A stretch of DNA of 64,000 nucleotides from Thermotogota bacterium (GTDB lineage Bacteria > Thermotogota > Thermotogae > Thermotogales > Thermotogaceae): assembly GCA_030550515.1 (NCBI GenBank), contig JAUQPE010000015.1:52173-116172 (forward strand), given 5' to 3'. Both the position numbers and the translations under genes were made by a program. This document shows, one piece after another, positions 43,163 through 51,999 of the stretch (within the stretch, counting starts at the first letter, position 1; every line of letters begins with the position of its first letter). A model generated the notes under the pieces. That model saw only the letters and a program-made list of their open reading frames with translations. It was not told the DNA's origin and made no database searches.

Positions 43163-44003
43163 GCGCCAGTATCCCGATCACTATCAAGGTGGTCAGGACT
43201 ATCTCCTTCGTGTAGGTGTACCGACTGCGGTCGACTATCACGTATTGCTCTATCTCCTGTACCTCGTCATCTGCCGTGACTCTCACCCTCACCGTGTAGG
43301 TGCCATCGGGAACACCTTTCCCGTCCCAAACGAACCTGTTAGTCCCTTCGATTCCTCTGGCTTGTCTTCTCCACACCGTCTGCCCCCTTTGGTCCACCAC
43401 TTCCACGGTGATCTGCGCGGGTTTGGAGAGGTACACGTAGAAGGTAGTTTGATCTTCAAACCAATCGCCGTTGGGAGAAAACCTCTGCGGACTCACGACG
43501 AGGTTCACTTCCAAAATTTTGGGCCTGAAGAGAAGGTTGACGGTGGTTTCCCTCCTCGGCGCGACCTGTACCGTCATCGTTATCTCCTGGTACCCTTCCG
43601 CTTTGAAGGTGAGCTCTCGAGATCCCACCGGCACGGAAAGCACGTCTTGCACTTTGAAGACTTTGCCAAGGTATCGCCCCTCAGAATACACCTCGACTGG
43701 GTAGACGTTGGAGAACACCCTGAGAGTGCCAGCCTCTTTCAGCGTGGCGAACACCACAACTCTTCCCGGCGAAGTTATCACCACCTCTCCCTCGAAGGGA
43801 AGGTACCAGGTCTTCCTCACCGTCACGATGAACCTTCCCGTTGAATCCACCGGGATCGTCAACTGACCAGATATCCCAACCATGCCGTAATACCTGCCGT
43901 TTATGTAAACTTCCGAGAAAGGTTCGGAGTGTATCACGATGTAGCTTTGTGCGATTGTCAATACCGCAGCCAAAAGTATCGAGAAGAGAAACAGCCTTCG
44001 CAT
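43146..44003 (-). CDS. Exported PEGA/FlgD-Ig-domain membrane-anchored protein
   Basis: A 285-residue envelope protein. The signal peptide (RRLFLFSILLAAVLTIAQS) is followed by PEGA-like beta modules (VHSEPFSEVYINGRYYGMVG and VYSEGRYLGKVFKVQDVLSVPVGSRELTFKAEGY), and then an Ig-like FlgD/CHU-type domain (VVSPQRFSPNGDWFEDQTTFYVYLSKPAQITVEVVDQRGQTV, WDGKGVPDGTYTVRV). A C-terminal helix (IVLTTLIVIGILALILAF) likely anchors it. The ATG at 44003 sits behind AAGGAGGTGAAAG. I cannot assign a function; such domains occur in envelope and surface-layer proteins. It ends 17 bases inside rnr. Confidence 0.82.
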   Translation of the reverse strand: MRRLFLFSILLAAVLTIAQSYIVIHSEPFSEVYINGRYYGMVGISGQLTIPVDSTGRFIVTVRKTWYLPFEGEVVITSPGRVVVFATLKEAGTLRVFSNVYPVEVYSEGRYLGKVFKVQDVLSVPVGSRELTFKAEGYQEITMTVQVAPRRETTVNLLFRPKILEVNLVVSPQRFSPNGDWFEDQTTFYVYLSKPAQITVEVVDQRGQTVWRRQARGIEGTNRFVWDGKGVPDGTYTVRVRVTADDEVQEIEQYVIVDRSRYTYTKEIVLTTLIVIGILALILAF

Positions 44004-44024
44004 ACCTTTCACCTCCTTTTCCCA

Positions 44025-44030
44025 ATTATA
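44025..44030 (-). promoter_or_regulatory. Probable -10 box for the PEGA gene
   Basis: TATAAT on the minus strand 22-27 bases before the ATG, next to a good ribosome site. The -35 region is weak (GGTTCG at about 17 bases). It is back-to-back with another TATAAT serving tldD. Confidence 0.4.
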
Positions 44031-44058
44031 CGACTGGTACGAAGAGCGAACCGAGTTG

Positions 44059-44064
44059 TATAAT
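44059..44064 (+). promoter_or_regulatory. Probable -10 box for tldD
   Basis: TATAAT on the plus strand lies 25-30 bases before the tldD GTG and its GGGAGGG ribosome site. No strong -35 is visible at 16-18 bases, so confidence is moderate. Confidence 0.45.
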
Positions 44065-44088
44065 GGATGAGAGAAGGGAGGGATAGAT

Positions 44089-45477
44089 GTGCTCGAGAAA
44101 AACCTCATCGAAGACGTACTCCGCGCCGTTCTTAAACACGGGGGAGACTTTTCCGAGATCTTTTTCGAAAAGAGGTACTCCAACCGCATGGAGATGAAGG
44201 ACGGGAAAGTCGAATGGGTCACAAGCGGCGAAACGACCGGCGTGGGTATCAGGGGGTTTCTGGGCACAAAATCTGTCTACGCCTACACGAACGATCTTTC
44301 CAGGAGCAACTTGCTCGAAGTGGCCAAGAGAGTCGGAGAAGCGTTGGGTGAGACCAAGAAGGAAGACCTCGTCTTCAACTTCGACGTGTCGAAGAGGAAA
44401 GAAAAACACTTCGTGCTGTACTACCCAAAGGATGTGAAGAAGAGTGAAAAAGTCCTGGTCATGAGAAGGGCTTACGATGCGGCCAAAAACCATTCTACGC
44501 TCATAAAGCAGGTAGTCGTGAACTACTGGGAGTACGACCAGGAAATACTCGTGGTCAACTCCGAAGGAACTTGGGCTGAAGACAGAAGGGTGAGAACGAG
44601 GTTGATGGTGAGCGCCGTGGCGGAGAAAGATGGAACGTTGGAATCCGGTTTCTACGGACCTGGGGCGGGAATGGGATTCGAGTTCTTCGACAGAATAGAT
44701 GTGGAGGAGGTTGGAAGGAGGGCCGCAAGGATCGCGGCGAGGATGGTTGAAGCTGAACCCGCGCCAGCCGGGAGAATGACCGTGGTGATCGCGAACGGGT
44801 TCGGTGGCGTGATCTTTCATGAAGCCGTTGGTCACGCGCTCGAAGCCACAACCGTTGCGAAGGGAGCGTCGGTGTTCGCAGGAAAGCTGGGACAAAAAGT
44901 TGCCGCGGAGTGCGTTTCTGCGGTGGATGACGCCACCATACCGAACGGTTGGGGATCCGCGAACGTGGACGACGAAGGAACACCTACGCAGAGGACACCG
45001 CTCATAGACAAAGGTGTGCTCGTTGGGTACCTGGTGGACAAGCTCGGCGAGCGCAGAATGGGGATGAAGAGCACGGGAAGCGGCAGAAGGCAAGACTACA
45101 CCTTCCCGCCAACTTCGAGGATGAGCAACACCTTCATACTCCCCGGAGATTACCACCCGGAAGAGATAATATCCGCCACCGATTACGGCTTGTACGCCAA
45201 GAGCATGGGTGGTGGGTCGGTGAACCCCACAACTGGTGAGTTCAACTTCGCAGTCCAAGAGGCCTACTTGATAGAGAAAGGAAGGATCACAAAACCGGTG
45301 AGAGGGGCCACGCTCATAGGTAAAGGTTACGAAATCATCCAGAAGATAGACATGGTGGGAAACGATCTGGCCCGCGAACAGGGTATGTGTGGATCCTTCT
45401 CAGGGAGTGTCCCAGCCGATGTGGGACAGCCCACGATCAGGGTGAGAGAGATCGTCGTAGGGGGGCGAAGCAGATGA
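44089..45477 (+). CDS. tldD: Metalloprotease TldD
   Basis: TldD is the zinc-protease subunit of the TldD/TldE (PmbA) complex that degrades unfolded or leader peptides. The 462-residue protein has the distinctive metal motif HEAVGH (about residues 244-249) and the family stretches GATLIGKGYEIIQKIDMVGNDLAREQGMCG near the C-terminus and GGGSVNPTTGEFNF. The start is GTG at 44089 behind GGGAGGG. pmbA overlaps its stop by four bases, so the two subunits are co-translated. Substrates in E. coli are unfolded peptides; the partner toxin or peptide in this species is unknown. Confidence 0.95.
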   Translation: MLEKNLIEDVLRAVLKHGGDFSEIFFEKRYSNRMEMKDGKVEWVTSGETTGVGIRGFLGTKSVYAYTNDLSRSNLLEVAKRVGEALGETKKEDLVFNFDVSKRKEKHFVLYYPKDVKKSEKVLVMRRAYDAAKNHSTLIKQVVVNYWEYDQEILVVNSEGTWAEDRRVRTRLMVSAVAEKDGTLESGFYGPGAGMGFEFFDRIDVEEVGRRAARIAARMVEAEPAPAGRMTVVIANGFGGVIFHEAVGHALEATTVAKGASVFAGKLGQKVAAECVSAVDDATIPNGWGSANVDDEGTPTQRTPLIDKGVLVGYLVDKLGERRMGMKSTGSGRRQDYTFPPTSRMSNTFILPGDYHPEEIISATDYGLYAKSMGGGSVNPTTGEFNFAVQEAYLIEKGRITKPVRGATLIGKGYEIIQKIDMVGNDLAREQGMCGSFSGSVPADVGQPTIRVREIVVGGRSR

Positions 45478-46781
45478 CGTTTGAGGGCTTCAAAGACAAG
45501 GTTTTTTCCCTTGGAAAGAAGAAGGGCGTGGAAGTTCAGTTGAGATACAGAGAAAACCGCGAGTTCAACATAAGACTCGCGAACGGCGAACTCGACCAGT
45601 ACACCGACGCATCCAAGTTCTCCGTGACCGTAGAGGTCTTGAAAGACGGAAAACTTGGCAGGTACAGGACAGAATCGTTCGAGGATCCAGAAAGGTGTCT
45701 CGAAGAGGCATTGACCAACCTTGAAGTCATCGACAGCGAGGAGAAGGAACACTTCTACGAAGGTGGGGTTTACCCACGCATGGAGATCTTCTTCGGCGAG
45801 TTCGAGAAGCTCTCCGTCAGGGAGAAGATGAAGATGGTGGAGATAGCTTACAGATCGGCCCTCGAAAAAGACGGAATCTTCATGGTCCCATTGGTGCTGT
45901 ACAACGAGACGACGAACCGCACGGTGATCGCGAACACGTTGGGTTTGAACGTGGAAAGCAAGAGGGACGGGGGAATCATCTTTGTGATGGCCCTCGCCAA
46001 AGACGTCAATCCCAGGAGTGGTGCGTGGGTCGAGGTGGGGATCTCCCCGAGCGATTTGAAACCAGAGGAAGTGGGAAGAAAGGCGGCAGAAGAAGCCCTC
46101 TCTTACGTGGGAGCGAGAAAGTTGAAATCCGGAAAGTACCCAGCGGTGCTCAGAAACAACGTCTTAACGGAACTGTTCGAGATGTTCTTCCCGATGGTGT
46201 CGGCTGAGCACGTGCAGAAGAACATGTCCCCCTTGAAAGGGAAACTCGGCCAGAAGATAGCCGCCGATCGCGTCACCATCTGGGATTTGCCCTTCTATCC
46301 CAAGAGCTTGAACAACGCGCCGTTCGACGACGAGGGAGTGCCGACTAGGGAGAAAAGGGTCGTTGACCGCGGTATCTTGACGGTTTACCTGCACAATCTG
46401 AAAACGGCAAAGAAAGAGGGAAAGGAACCCACCGGAAACGCCATCGACGGGCGCATCTCACCGGTCAACCTGGTGTTGGAACCCGGCGAAGAGCCTTTTG
46501 AAGATCTTTTGAAGATCCTTCGGAGGGGCATCCTGATAACGGAGATAGAAGGCATGCACGCGGGCGCGAACAGCGTTTCTGGAGAGTTTTCGCTGTTCGC
46601 GAAGGGGCTGTGGGTGGAGGACGGAACCCCAGCTCACGCCGTCGAGGAAATCACGATATCTGGAAACTTCCTGGAGCTCTTAAAGCGCGTGGTTGCGGTT
46701 GGGAAAGACCTCAGGATTTCCACCGGTAGGGCGATCTGTCCCAGCGTCTTGGTGGAGGCTCTCGACATCGCGGGAGAGTGA
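45474..46781 (+). CDS. pmbA: PmbA/TldE metalloprotease partner
   Basis: PmbA (TldE) is the partner of TldD; it lacks the zinc motif and helps form the cavity. The 435-residue protein shares the TldD/PmbA fold (VQLRYRENREFNIRLANGELDQYTDAS, YNETTNRTVIANTLGLNVESK, GVPTREKRVVDRGILTVYLHNLKTA, GEFSLFAKGLWVEDG) and no HExxxH is present, as expected. I chose the ATG at 45474 overlapping the tldD stop, not the upstream frame inside tldD. The final segment ISTGRAICPSVLVEALDIAGE matches the family end. A crystal structure of a Thermotoga PmbA-type protein exists, as I recall. Confidence 0.94.
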   Translation: MTFEGFKDKVFSLGKKKGVEVQLRYRENREFNIRLANGELDQYTDASKFSVTVEVLKDGKLGRYRTESFEDPERCLEEALTNLEVIDSEEKEHFYEGGVYPRMEIFFGEFEKLSVREKMKMVEIAYRSALEKDGIFMVPLVLYNETTNRTVIANTLGLNVESKRDGGIIFVMALAKDVNPRSGAWVEVGISPSDLKPEEVGRKAAEEALSYVGARKLKSGKYPAVLRNNVLTELFEMFFPMVSAEHVQKNMSPLKGKLGQKIAADRVTIWDLPFYPKSLNNAPFDDEGVPTREKRVVDRGILTVYLHNLKTAKKEGKEPTGNAIDGRISPVNLVLEPGEEPFEDLLKILRRGILITEIEGMHAGANSVSGEFSLFAKGLWVEDGTPAHAVEEITISGNFLELLKRVVAVGKDLRISTGRAICPSVLVEALDIAGE

Positions 46782-46782
46782 T

Positions 46783-47364
46783 GTGCACCTGAAGAGACTG
46801 CTCGAACTTGCCGAACAGGTCGAGAGAGTGTACAGAGAATTGGATCTCTTTCGAGAAACAGCCGAGAGGGAAGGCATCGCGTGCCCTTACGGGTGTAGGG
46901 AATGCTGCAAGACGGCTGCTCTCAACGTGGAAGCGAGCGTGGTCGAGCTTTTACCGCTCGCCCTTCACCTCCTCCGCTCCGGTGAGTTCGAGTTTTGGTA
47001 TGGGAATTTGAGGGCCGACGAGGGACCTTGCGTCCTCTTCGAACCCGATCCCATCAAGAAGGAAGAAGGGGGATGCCTCTTTTACGAGTACCGACCGCTC
47101 ACCTGCAGGCTTTTCGGTATCGGTTACTCCGAAAAGAAAACGGGGCCGGTGTTGTTGACCTGCGCACTTTTTTCATCCAAAAAAAGAGGGTTGGAGGAAA
47201 AGTTGAAGAAGGGGACCTTGATCCTTCCAAACGTGCAAACCTACAGGTTGAGAGTTTTCAGCATCGCACCAGAGCTTGGTGAGCTTTATCCCATCAACAC
47301 GGCCTTGAAAAAAGCCCTGGAACTTGTGGGGATGTACAGCCTCTACTGGAAAAAGGCTGGGTGA
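46783..47364 (+). CDS. YkgJ-family cysteine cluster protein
   Basis: A roughly 193-residue protein of the YkgJ/CxxxC-x-x-CC family, predicted to bind zinc or an iron-sulphur cluster. Cysteines fall in CPYGCRECC (Cys34, 38, 41, 42), GPCVLF, GGCLFYEYRPLTCRLFGIGY and LLTCALF, a standard pattern with P-x-x-C-R-L-F. Function in this family is poorly known. The start is GTG at 46783, two bases after the pmbA stop; the longer frame from 46693 lies inside pmbA. The GGGAGAG site serves it. It is probably transcribed with tldD and pmbA, and the PHP hydrolase follows. Confidence 0.85.
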   Translation: MHLKRLLELAEQVERVYRELDLFRETAEREGIACPYGCRECCKTAALNVEASVVELLPLALHLLRSGEFEFWYGNLRADEGPCVLFEPDPIKKEEGGCLFYEYRPLTCRLFGIGYSEKKTGPVLLTCALFSSKKRGLEEKLKKGTLILPNVQTYRLRVFSIAPELGELYPINTALKKALELVGMYSLYWKKAG

Positions 47365-47402
47365 GGGAATCCCTCGCTTGGCCCTTCAAAAGGAGTGATC
47401 GG

Positions 47403-48779
47403 ATGCTCAAAAAGTGTTTCTTTTCAATAATTCTTCTGACGTCCGTCTTTCTCTTCTCTGGAGGAATCGTCAGCGGCGTCGTGTTGGACGAGTGTGGAAA
47501 TCCGATCACGGCACGGGTGATAGCGGTTGCGCCGGAAAGGAGCTTTCTCGTGACGGCGTACACGGATTGGAGCGGCCGTTTTTCCTTGGAACTTTCGGAA
47601 GGCCTCTACACTTTGGAGATCTCAAAGGGTTTGGAGTACGAACGGCTATCCTTGAAAGTTCCCGTGCGAGAAGGAGAGGAAAGATCCTTTGAAATCGTGC
47701 TGAAAAGGTTGATCAATCTTTCGGCACTGGGGTGGTTTCCGGGAGACACGCACCTTCACACCGTTCACAGCGATGGTAAAGACGATCCCGAGTTACTCGC
47801 TTTGGCGTGTACCGCCAACGGGCTGTCCTGGGCGGTCCTGAGCGACCACAACACGCTGTCTGGTGGGGAGAAGTGGTTGTCTTTTAGAGACAAGCTCTTG
47901 ACGATCCTCGGTCAGGAAGTGACGACGAGGTTGGGGCACGTGAACGCCATCGGGATTCGCGAGCTGGTTCCATGGGATGTGAAACGCAGAGAAGATCTAC
48001 TGGAAATTTTCGAGCTCATAAGAAAACAAGGGGGTGTGTCACAGATAAACCATCCCTTCGACACGAAGTCTCCACTCAGAAACTTCAAAGAACTGGACTT
48101 GGAGGCTTACGATCTCATCGAGATTTGGAACGGAGGTTCCCCTCCGAACATCGAGGGCTTTGGAAACTTGGAGGCAAAACTCTTCTGGTTCGATCTTTTG
48201 AATCGGGGAAGGAAGGTCTTCGCCAGTGCCGGCAGCGACTGCCACGACGTTCACAACGTGTACTCGTCGCTCGCCTTCGCCCCCACTCCGCTCTTCATGT
48301 GGGCCCTTCGAACGAGGATAAGAGATCCAAAAGTGTTGGAAAGAGCGAGAGAAAACGAAAAACTGCTCAAAGAGTGGGTGAGGTACGGGCTCTATCCCGG
48401 TTACCCTCGTGTGTATGTCAAAGTGAATACGCTGACGGAAGAAGAGGTCCTGAGGGCGTTGAGAGAGGGGAGAAGTTTTCTGACCAACGGTCCCCTCTTG
48501 CTCGTGGAGCTGAACGGGAGAGGACCTGGAGAGACGGTTCGCTTGAGAGACAACGAACCGGCTCTCTTGAAGGTGAACCTTTTCTCCAACGTGCCCGTTT
48601 CAAGGCTCAGGGTCATCCAATCTGGAAACGAAGTGGCCAGCCTCGAGTTAAAAGGTTGGGAAGCTTCATCGTGGCAGCTTTCTCTGAAGCCAAAAGACGG
48701 TGATTGGGTGGTTGTCGAGGCCTTCGGGGACTTTCCGGTGTACGCGATCACCAACCCCATCTTCCTGAAGGTGGAGTGA
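47403..48779 (+). CDS. Exported CehA/McbA-type PHP-domain metallohydrolase
   Basis: A 458-residue exported protein. After a signal peptide (KKCFFSIILLTSVFLFSGG) there is a carboxypeptidase-regulatory-like beta domain (about 25-100; GVVLDECGNPITARVIAV, TDWSGRFSLELSEGLYTLE), then a PHP/CehA domain with the metal motifs GDTHLHTVHSDGKD, LSDHNTLSGGEKW, INHPFDTKS and GSDCHDVHN. A C-terminal beta region follows. Relatives include carbaryl hydrolase CehA and many unknown metal-dependent phosphoesterases; the substrate here is open. The ATG at 47403 behind AAAGGAGTGATC was used, not the in-frame start at 47361 that overlaps the previous gene. Confidence 0.85.
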   Translation: MLKKCFFSIILLTSVFLFSGGIVSGVVLDECGNPITARVIAVAPERSFLVTAYTDWSGRFSLELSEGLYTLEISKGLEYERLSLKVPVREGEERSFEIVLKRLINLSALGWFPGDTHLHTVHSDGKDDPELLALACTANGLSWAVLSDHNTLSGGEKWLSFRDKLLTILGQEVTTRLGHVNAIGIRELVPWDVKRREDLLEIFELIRKQGGVSQINHPFDTKSPLRNFKELDLEAYDLIEIWNGGSPPNIEGFGNLEAKLFWFDLLNRGRKVFASAGSDCHDVHNVYSSLAFAPTPLFMWALRTRIRDPKVLERARENEKLLKEWVRYGLYPGYPRVYVKVNTLTEEEVLRALREGRSFLTNGPLLLVELNGRGPGETVRLRDNEPALLKVNLFSNVPVSRLRVIQSGNEVASLELKGWEASSWQLSLKPKDGDWVVVEAFGDFPVYAITNPIFLKVE

Positions 48780-48890
48780 CACAAATCTGGAAAATTTTTT
48801 CTCAAAAGAGAGGGGAGCCCTTAACTTTTACGTAAAAAAATTTTGAGATCATAGGATACGGAATAAAGCATAAGCTTGGAGGTGAAGGAG

Positions 48891-49478
48891 TTGACGAAGA
48901 AAGAGCCTGGCATCGTGGTCGGGGTCAGCAACAGGCACGTGCACCTCTCCAAGGAAGATTTGGAGGTGCTGTTCGGCAAGGGATACCAGCTCACACCCGT
49001 GAAGGATTTGAGACAGCCCGGTCAGTTCGCGGCAAAGGAAACGGTGACGATAGTGGGTCCAAAGGGAGCGATAGAGAACGTGAGGGTCCTCGGCCCCATC
49101 AGGAAGGAGACGCAAGTGGAGATCTCGAGAACGGACGCCTTCAAACTCGGCTTGAACCCTCCCGTCAGGGATTCGGGAGACTTGGACGGAACACCGGGAA
49201 TCGTCATCGTGGGACCTGCGGGGGTAGTGGTCAAGAACAAAGGCGTGATCCTCGCCAAAAGGCACATCCACATGCACCCAAAAGACGCTCAGCACTACGG
49301 CGTGAAGGACAAGGACATCGTGAAGGTCATCGTCGAGAAAGGTGAGAGAAGACTCATCTTCGACGACGTGCTCGTCAGGGTGAGAGAAGACTTCGCGCTA
49401 GAGTTCCATGTGGACACAGACGAGGCCAACGCGGCCATGTTGAACAACGGCGACCTGGTGTACATAGTGGAGCTCTGA
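48891..49478 (+). CDS. pduL: PduL-type phosphotransacylase
   Basis: A 195-residue phosphate propanoyl/acetyltransferase of the PduL family, which converts acyl-CoA and phosphate to acyl phosphate. Both halves of the duplicated fold show their motif: VGVSNRHVHLSKEDLEVLFGKGYQLTPVKDLRQPGQFAAKE and AKRHIHMHPKDAQHYGV, each carrying zinc histidines (H-x-H). No microcompartment genes are nearby, so it is likely a free cytoplasmic enzyme supplying acyl phosphate for acetate formation. I chose TTG at 48891, preceded by GGAGGTG, over an upstream TTG lying in the ribosome site. A convergent terminator follows. Confidence 0.9.
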   Translation: MTKKEPGIVVGVSNRHVHLSKEDLEVLFGKGYQLTPVKDLRQPGQFAAKETVTIVGPKGAIENVRVLGPIRKETQVEISRTDAFKLGLNPPVRDSGDLDGTPGIVIVGPAGVVVKNKGVILAKRHIHMHPKDAQHYGVKDKDIVKVIVEKGERRLIFDDVLVRVREDFALEFHVDTDEANAAMLNNGDLVYIVEL

Positions 49479-49486
49479 AAGAAAAA

Positions 49487-49511
49487 GAGGGGGAACCCGT
49501 CGTTCCCCCTC
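49487..49511. terminator. Convergent terminator between pduL and hsp20
   Basis: A perfect 10-bp stem (GAGGGGGAAC / GTTCCCCCTC) with loop CCGTC; the plus-strand end is CACTCTT and the minus-strand end is TTTTTC-rich. It serves both convergent genes. Confidence 0.85.
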
Positions 49512-49956
49512 ACTCTTGCACCTCCACCTCTATGACCTTCTTCTTCCTCTCCTCTTTCTTTGGAAGTCTCACAGTCAGGACGCCGTTCTTGTACTCCGCT
49601 TTGATCTTTTCCACGTCCACGTAGTCTGGGAGTCTCAAGGCCCTTTCGAATTTTCCGGCGCATCTTTCGTAGATGTAGTAGTTCTTCCCTTTCTGGTCTC
49701 TTTCGAGTTTCTTCTCGCCGGAGATCTTGAGGACGTTCTCTTCCACGGTTATCTTGATGTCTTTTCTCTCGAGCCCTGGTACTTCGAGTTCGACCACAAC
49801 TTCACCGTCGGTTTCGTAGACGTCCATGTCCGGGACGAAGGCCTCAGTGACTGGCCTGACCTCGGGCGACCTGAAGAACTCCTCGAAGATTCTATCGATC
49901 TCCCTCTGGAGTTCCCTGAACGGTCTGAAGAAGTCTTCCCTTCTTTCGAGGAGCAT
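49510..49956 (-). CDS. Small heat shock protein Hsp20
   Basis: A 148-residue small heat shock protein of the alpha-crystallin family that holds unfolded proteins. After an N-terminal region (RREDFFRPFRELQREIDRIFEEFF), the alpha-crystallin domain runs about 45-140 (VDVYETDGEVVVELEVPGLERKDIKITVEENVLKISGEKK, YERCAGKFERALRLPDYVDVEKIKAEYKNGVLTVRLPK), with the typical G-V-L-(T/K)-(V/I)-x-(L/I)-P end. The GTG upstream at 49965 touches its ribosome site, so I used the ATG at 49956 behind GGGAGGTGA. It follows dnaK by 34 bases and is likely co-transcribed with it in one heat shock unit. Confidence 0.95.
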   Translation of the reverse strand: MLLERREDFFRPFRELQREIDRIFEEFFRSPEVRPVTEAFVPDMDVYETDGEVVVELEVPGLERKDIKITVEENVLKISGEKKLERDQKGKNYYIYERCAGKFERALRLPDYVDVEKIKAEYKNGVLTVRLPKKEERKKKVIEVEVQE

Positions 49957-49990
49957 ATCCCTCACCTCCCTTTATCCAGAACTCTCTTGT

Positions 49991-51775
49991 TTACTGCGAA
50001 GCCCCACCAGTTGCCGACTTGTACAAGTACTCTCCGATTTTCAAGCTTTCCCTCTGCAGATCGTCGTAGAGCATCTTCACGCGCGGTATGTCGTTCCTGT
50101 TTATGGCGTCTCTCAGGTCTTTGATCATCGTCTCGAGTCTGATCTTGAGGTCGACCGGCAGTTTGTCACCGTACTCTCTCAAGCTCTTTTCGACGTTGTA
50201 CGCGAGGTCATCAGCCTTGTTCTTGAGCTCGATTTCTTCTTTGAGTCTTCTGTCTTGTTCTTCGTATCTCTTGGCGTCCTCTATCATCCTCCTGATCTCA
50301 TCCTCCGAGAGTCTATGCCTTCCCGTGACCACCATGGACTGTTCCTTACCGGATCCGAGATCCTTCGCGGAGACGTGCACGATACCATCGCTGTCTATGT
50401 CGAACGCGACTTCTATCTGCGGCACTCCCCTCGGTGCAGGTGGTATCCCAACGAGTTTGAAACTCCCAAGGAAGATGTTGTCGCGGGCGATGGGTCTTTC
50501 ACCTTGGTAGACCCTTATCTCGACCTCAGTCTGGTAGTCCTCGACGGTGGTGAAGATCTTGCTCTTTCTGACAGGTATCTTGGTGTTTCTTGGAATTATT
50601 GGTTCGAAGAGACCTCCCTTCACCTCTATTCCGAGCGTCAAGGGTGTGACGTCGACCAAGACTATGTCGCGACCTTTCGCGCCTTCAGTTCCAGCCAGGA
50701 TGGCTGCCTGGATGGCTGCCCCGATCGCAACCGCTTCGTCTGGGTTGACGCTCTTGTTCGGTTCCTTCCCAAAGAACTCCCTGATGAACCTCTGCACCAT
50801 CGGCACCCTCGTCATGCCACCCACGAGTATGATCTCGTCGATGTCTTGCGGTGAGAGCTTTGCGTCGTTGAGGGCTGTTTCGATGGGACCTCTCGTCATC
50901 TCCACGAGGTCTCTGGTGAGCGATTCGAACAGGCTTCTGGTGATCCTCATCTCCAGGTGCAGAGGCTGGCCCGTCGGTGAGACGGCTATGAACGGCAGAC
51001 TCACTTCCGTCTCCATCTTCGTTGAAAGCTCTATCTTCGCCTTCTCCGCGGCGTCCCTAAGTCTCTGAAGGGCCTGCCTGTCCTCTCTGAGGTCCACACC
51101 GTGTTGTTTCTTGAATTCTTCCGCCATCCAGTCTATGAGCCTCTGGTCGAAGTCGTCACCACCGAGGTGGTTGTTACCAGAAGTCGCTATGACTTCTATG
51201 ACACCGTCGCCTATCTCGAGTATGGAGACGTCGAAGGTACCTCCTCCGAGGTCGTAGACGAGCACCTTCTGTTCCTTACCCGCCTTGTCCAGACCGTAAG
51301 CCAAGGCGGCAGCTGTCGGTTCGTTGATGATCCTGAGAACATCGAAACCTGCGATGATACCCGCTTCTTTCGTCGCTTGTCTTTGAGCGTCGTTGAAGTA
51401 AGCGGGACAAGTGATGACGGCCTTCTTTATCTCGCCACCGAGATATTCCTCGGCGTCCTTCTTCATCTTCTTGAGTATGAAAGCGCTGATCTCCTGCGGT
51501 GTATATTCTTTGTCGTCTATCCTCACCTTGTAGTCGCTACCCATCTTCCTCTTGATGGATTTGATGGTCCTCTCCGGGTTCAGGATCATCTGCCTCTTGG
51601 CTGGTTCACCAACCAGTATCTCACCGCTCTTCGTGAACGCGACGATAGAAGGAGTGATCCTGCCACCCTCGACGTTTGGGATCACTTCCACCGTGCCGTC
51701 CGGTTTCATCCACGCGATCACGGAGTTGGTCGTGCCAAGGTCTATACCTACAACGAATTCCTTCTTTTCAGGCAT
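49991..51775 (-). CDS. dnaK: Chaperone DnaK
   Basis: DnaK is the Hsp70 chaperone. The 594-residue protein has the ATPase start [45 protein letters not shown] and the [16 protein letters not shown] motif, the linker region [11 protein letters not shown], a beta substrate domain, and a helical lid. The protein ends with ATGGASQ without the EEVD or long disordered tail of E. coli. No dnaJ or grpE follows; hsp20 does. It is driven by a strong consensus promoter 30 bases upstream. No CIRCE inverted repeat was seen in the upstream gap. Confidence 0.98.
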   Translation of the reverse strand: MPEKKEFVVGIDLGTTNSVIAWMKPDGTVEVIPNVEGGRITPSIVAFTKSGEILVGEPAKRQMILNPERTIKSIKRKMGSDYKVRIDDKEYTPQEISAFILKKMKKDAEEYLGGEIKKAVITCPAYFNDAQRQATKEAGIIAGFDVLRIINEPTAAALAYGLDKAGKEQKVLVYDLGGGTFDVSILEIGDGVIEVIATSGNNHLGGDDFDQRLIDWMAEEFKKQHGVDLREDRQALQRLRDAAEKAKIELSTKMETEVSLPFIAVSPTGQPLHLEMRITRSLFESLTRDLVEMTRGPIETALNDAKLSPQDIDEIILVGGMTRVPMVQRFIREFFGKEPNKSVNPDEAVAIGAAIQAAILAGTEGAKGRDIVLVDVTPLTLGIEVKGGLFEPIIPRNTKIPVRKSKIFTTVEDYQTEVEIRVYQGERPIARDNIFLGSFKLVGIPPAPRGVPQIEVAFDIDSDGIVHVSAKDLGSGKEQSMVVTGRHRLSEDEIRRMIEDAKRYEEQDRRLKEEIELKNKADDLAYNVEKSLREYGDKLPVDLKIRLETMIKDLRDAINRNDIPRVKMLYDDLQRESLKIGEYLYKSATGGASQ

Positions 51776-51805
51776 CGTTTCACCCCCTCACAGAATTCCA
51801 CTGTG

Positions 51806-51835
51806 ATTATAGGGTGACCTTGGAGAACTTGTCAA
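51806..51835 (-). promoter_or_regulatory. Consensus sigma-70 promoter of dnaK-hsp20
   Basis: On the minus strand both boxes are perfect: TTGACA at 51835-51830 and TATAAT at 51811-51806 with an 18-base spacer. The predicted start lies about 23 bases before the dnaK ATG, which follows a GGGGGTG ribosome site. No CIRCE or other palindromic operator overlaps it. Confidence 0.9.
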
Positions 51836-51969
51836 GGGGAGCTCTTTAAATTTGCCAATATTTGTGATCATCAATAATAGTGAAAATTCGATTCATAAAT
51901 ATTTCCTTAATAAAACTGTATAGCAAACGAAATGTTTAAATGATAATCAATTGAGAAGAGGGAAGGGGG

Positions 51970-51975
51970 TATAAT
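51970..51975 (+). promoter_or_regulatory. Probable -10 box for the RND transporter gene
   Basis: TATAAT lies 25-30 bases before the ATG, in an AT-rich 224-base gap with dnaK. TTGAGA upstream is only 13 bases away, too close for a normal -35. The gap from 51840 to 51950 is unusually AT-rich and otherwise featureless to me. Confidence 0.4.
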
Positions 51976-51999
51976 TCTCTAGCGAGGAGGGAGCCACGT

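Noticed and set aside
48780-48890. Promoter or hairpin before pduL in an A/T-tract region
   Set aside because: A CTCAAAA/TTTTGAG pair 33 bases apart and an A7/T4 tract are present, but neither forms a convincing terminator, and no hexamer pair with proper spacing was found.
51776-51999. CIRCE-type heat-shock operator upstream of dnaK
   Set aside because: No TTAGCACTC/GAGTGCTAA repeat or near match was found on either strand.
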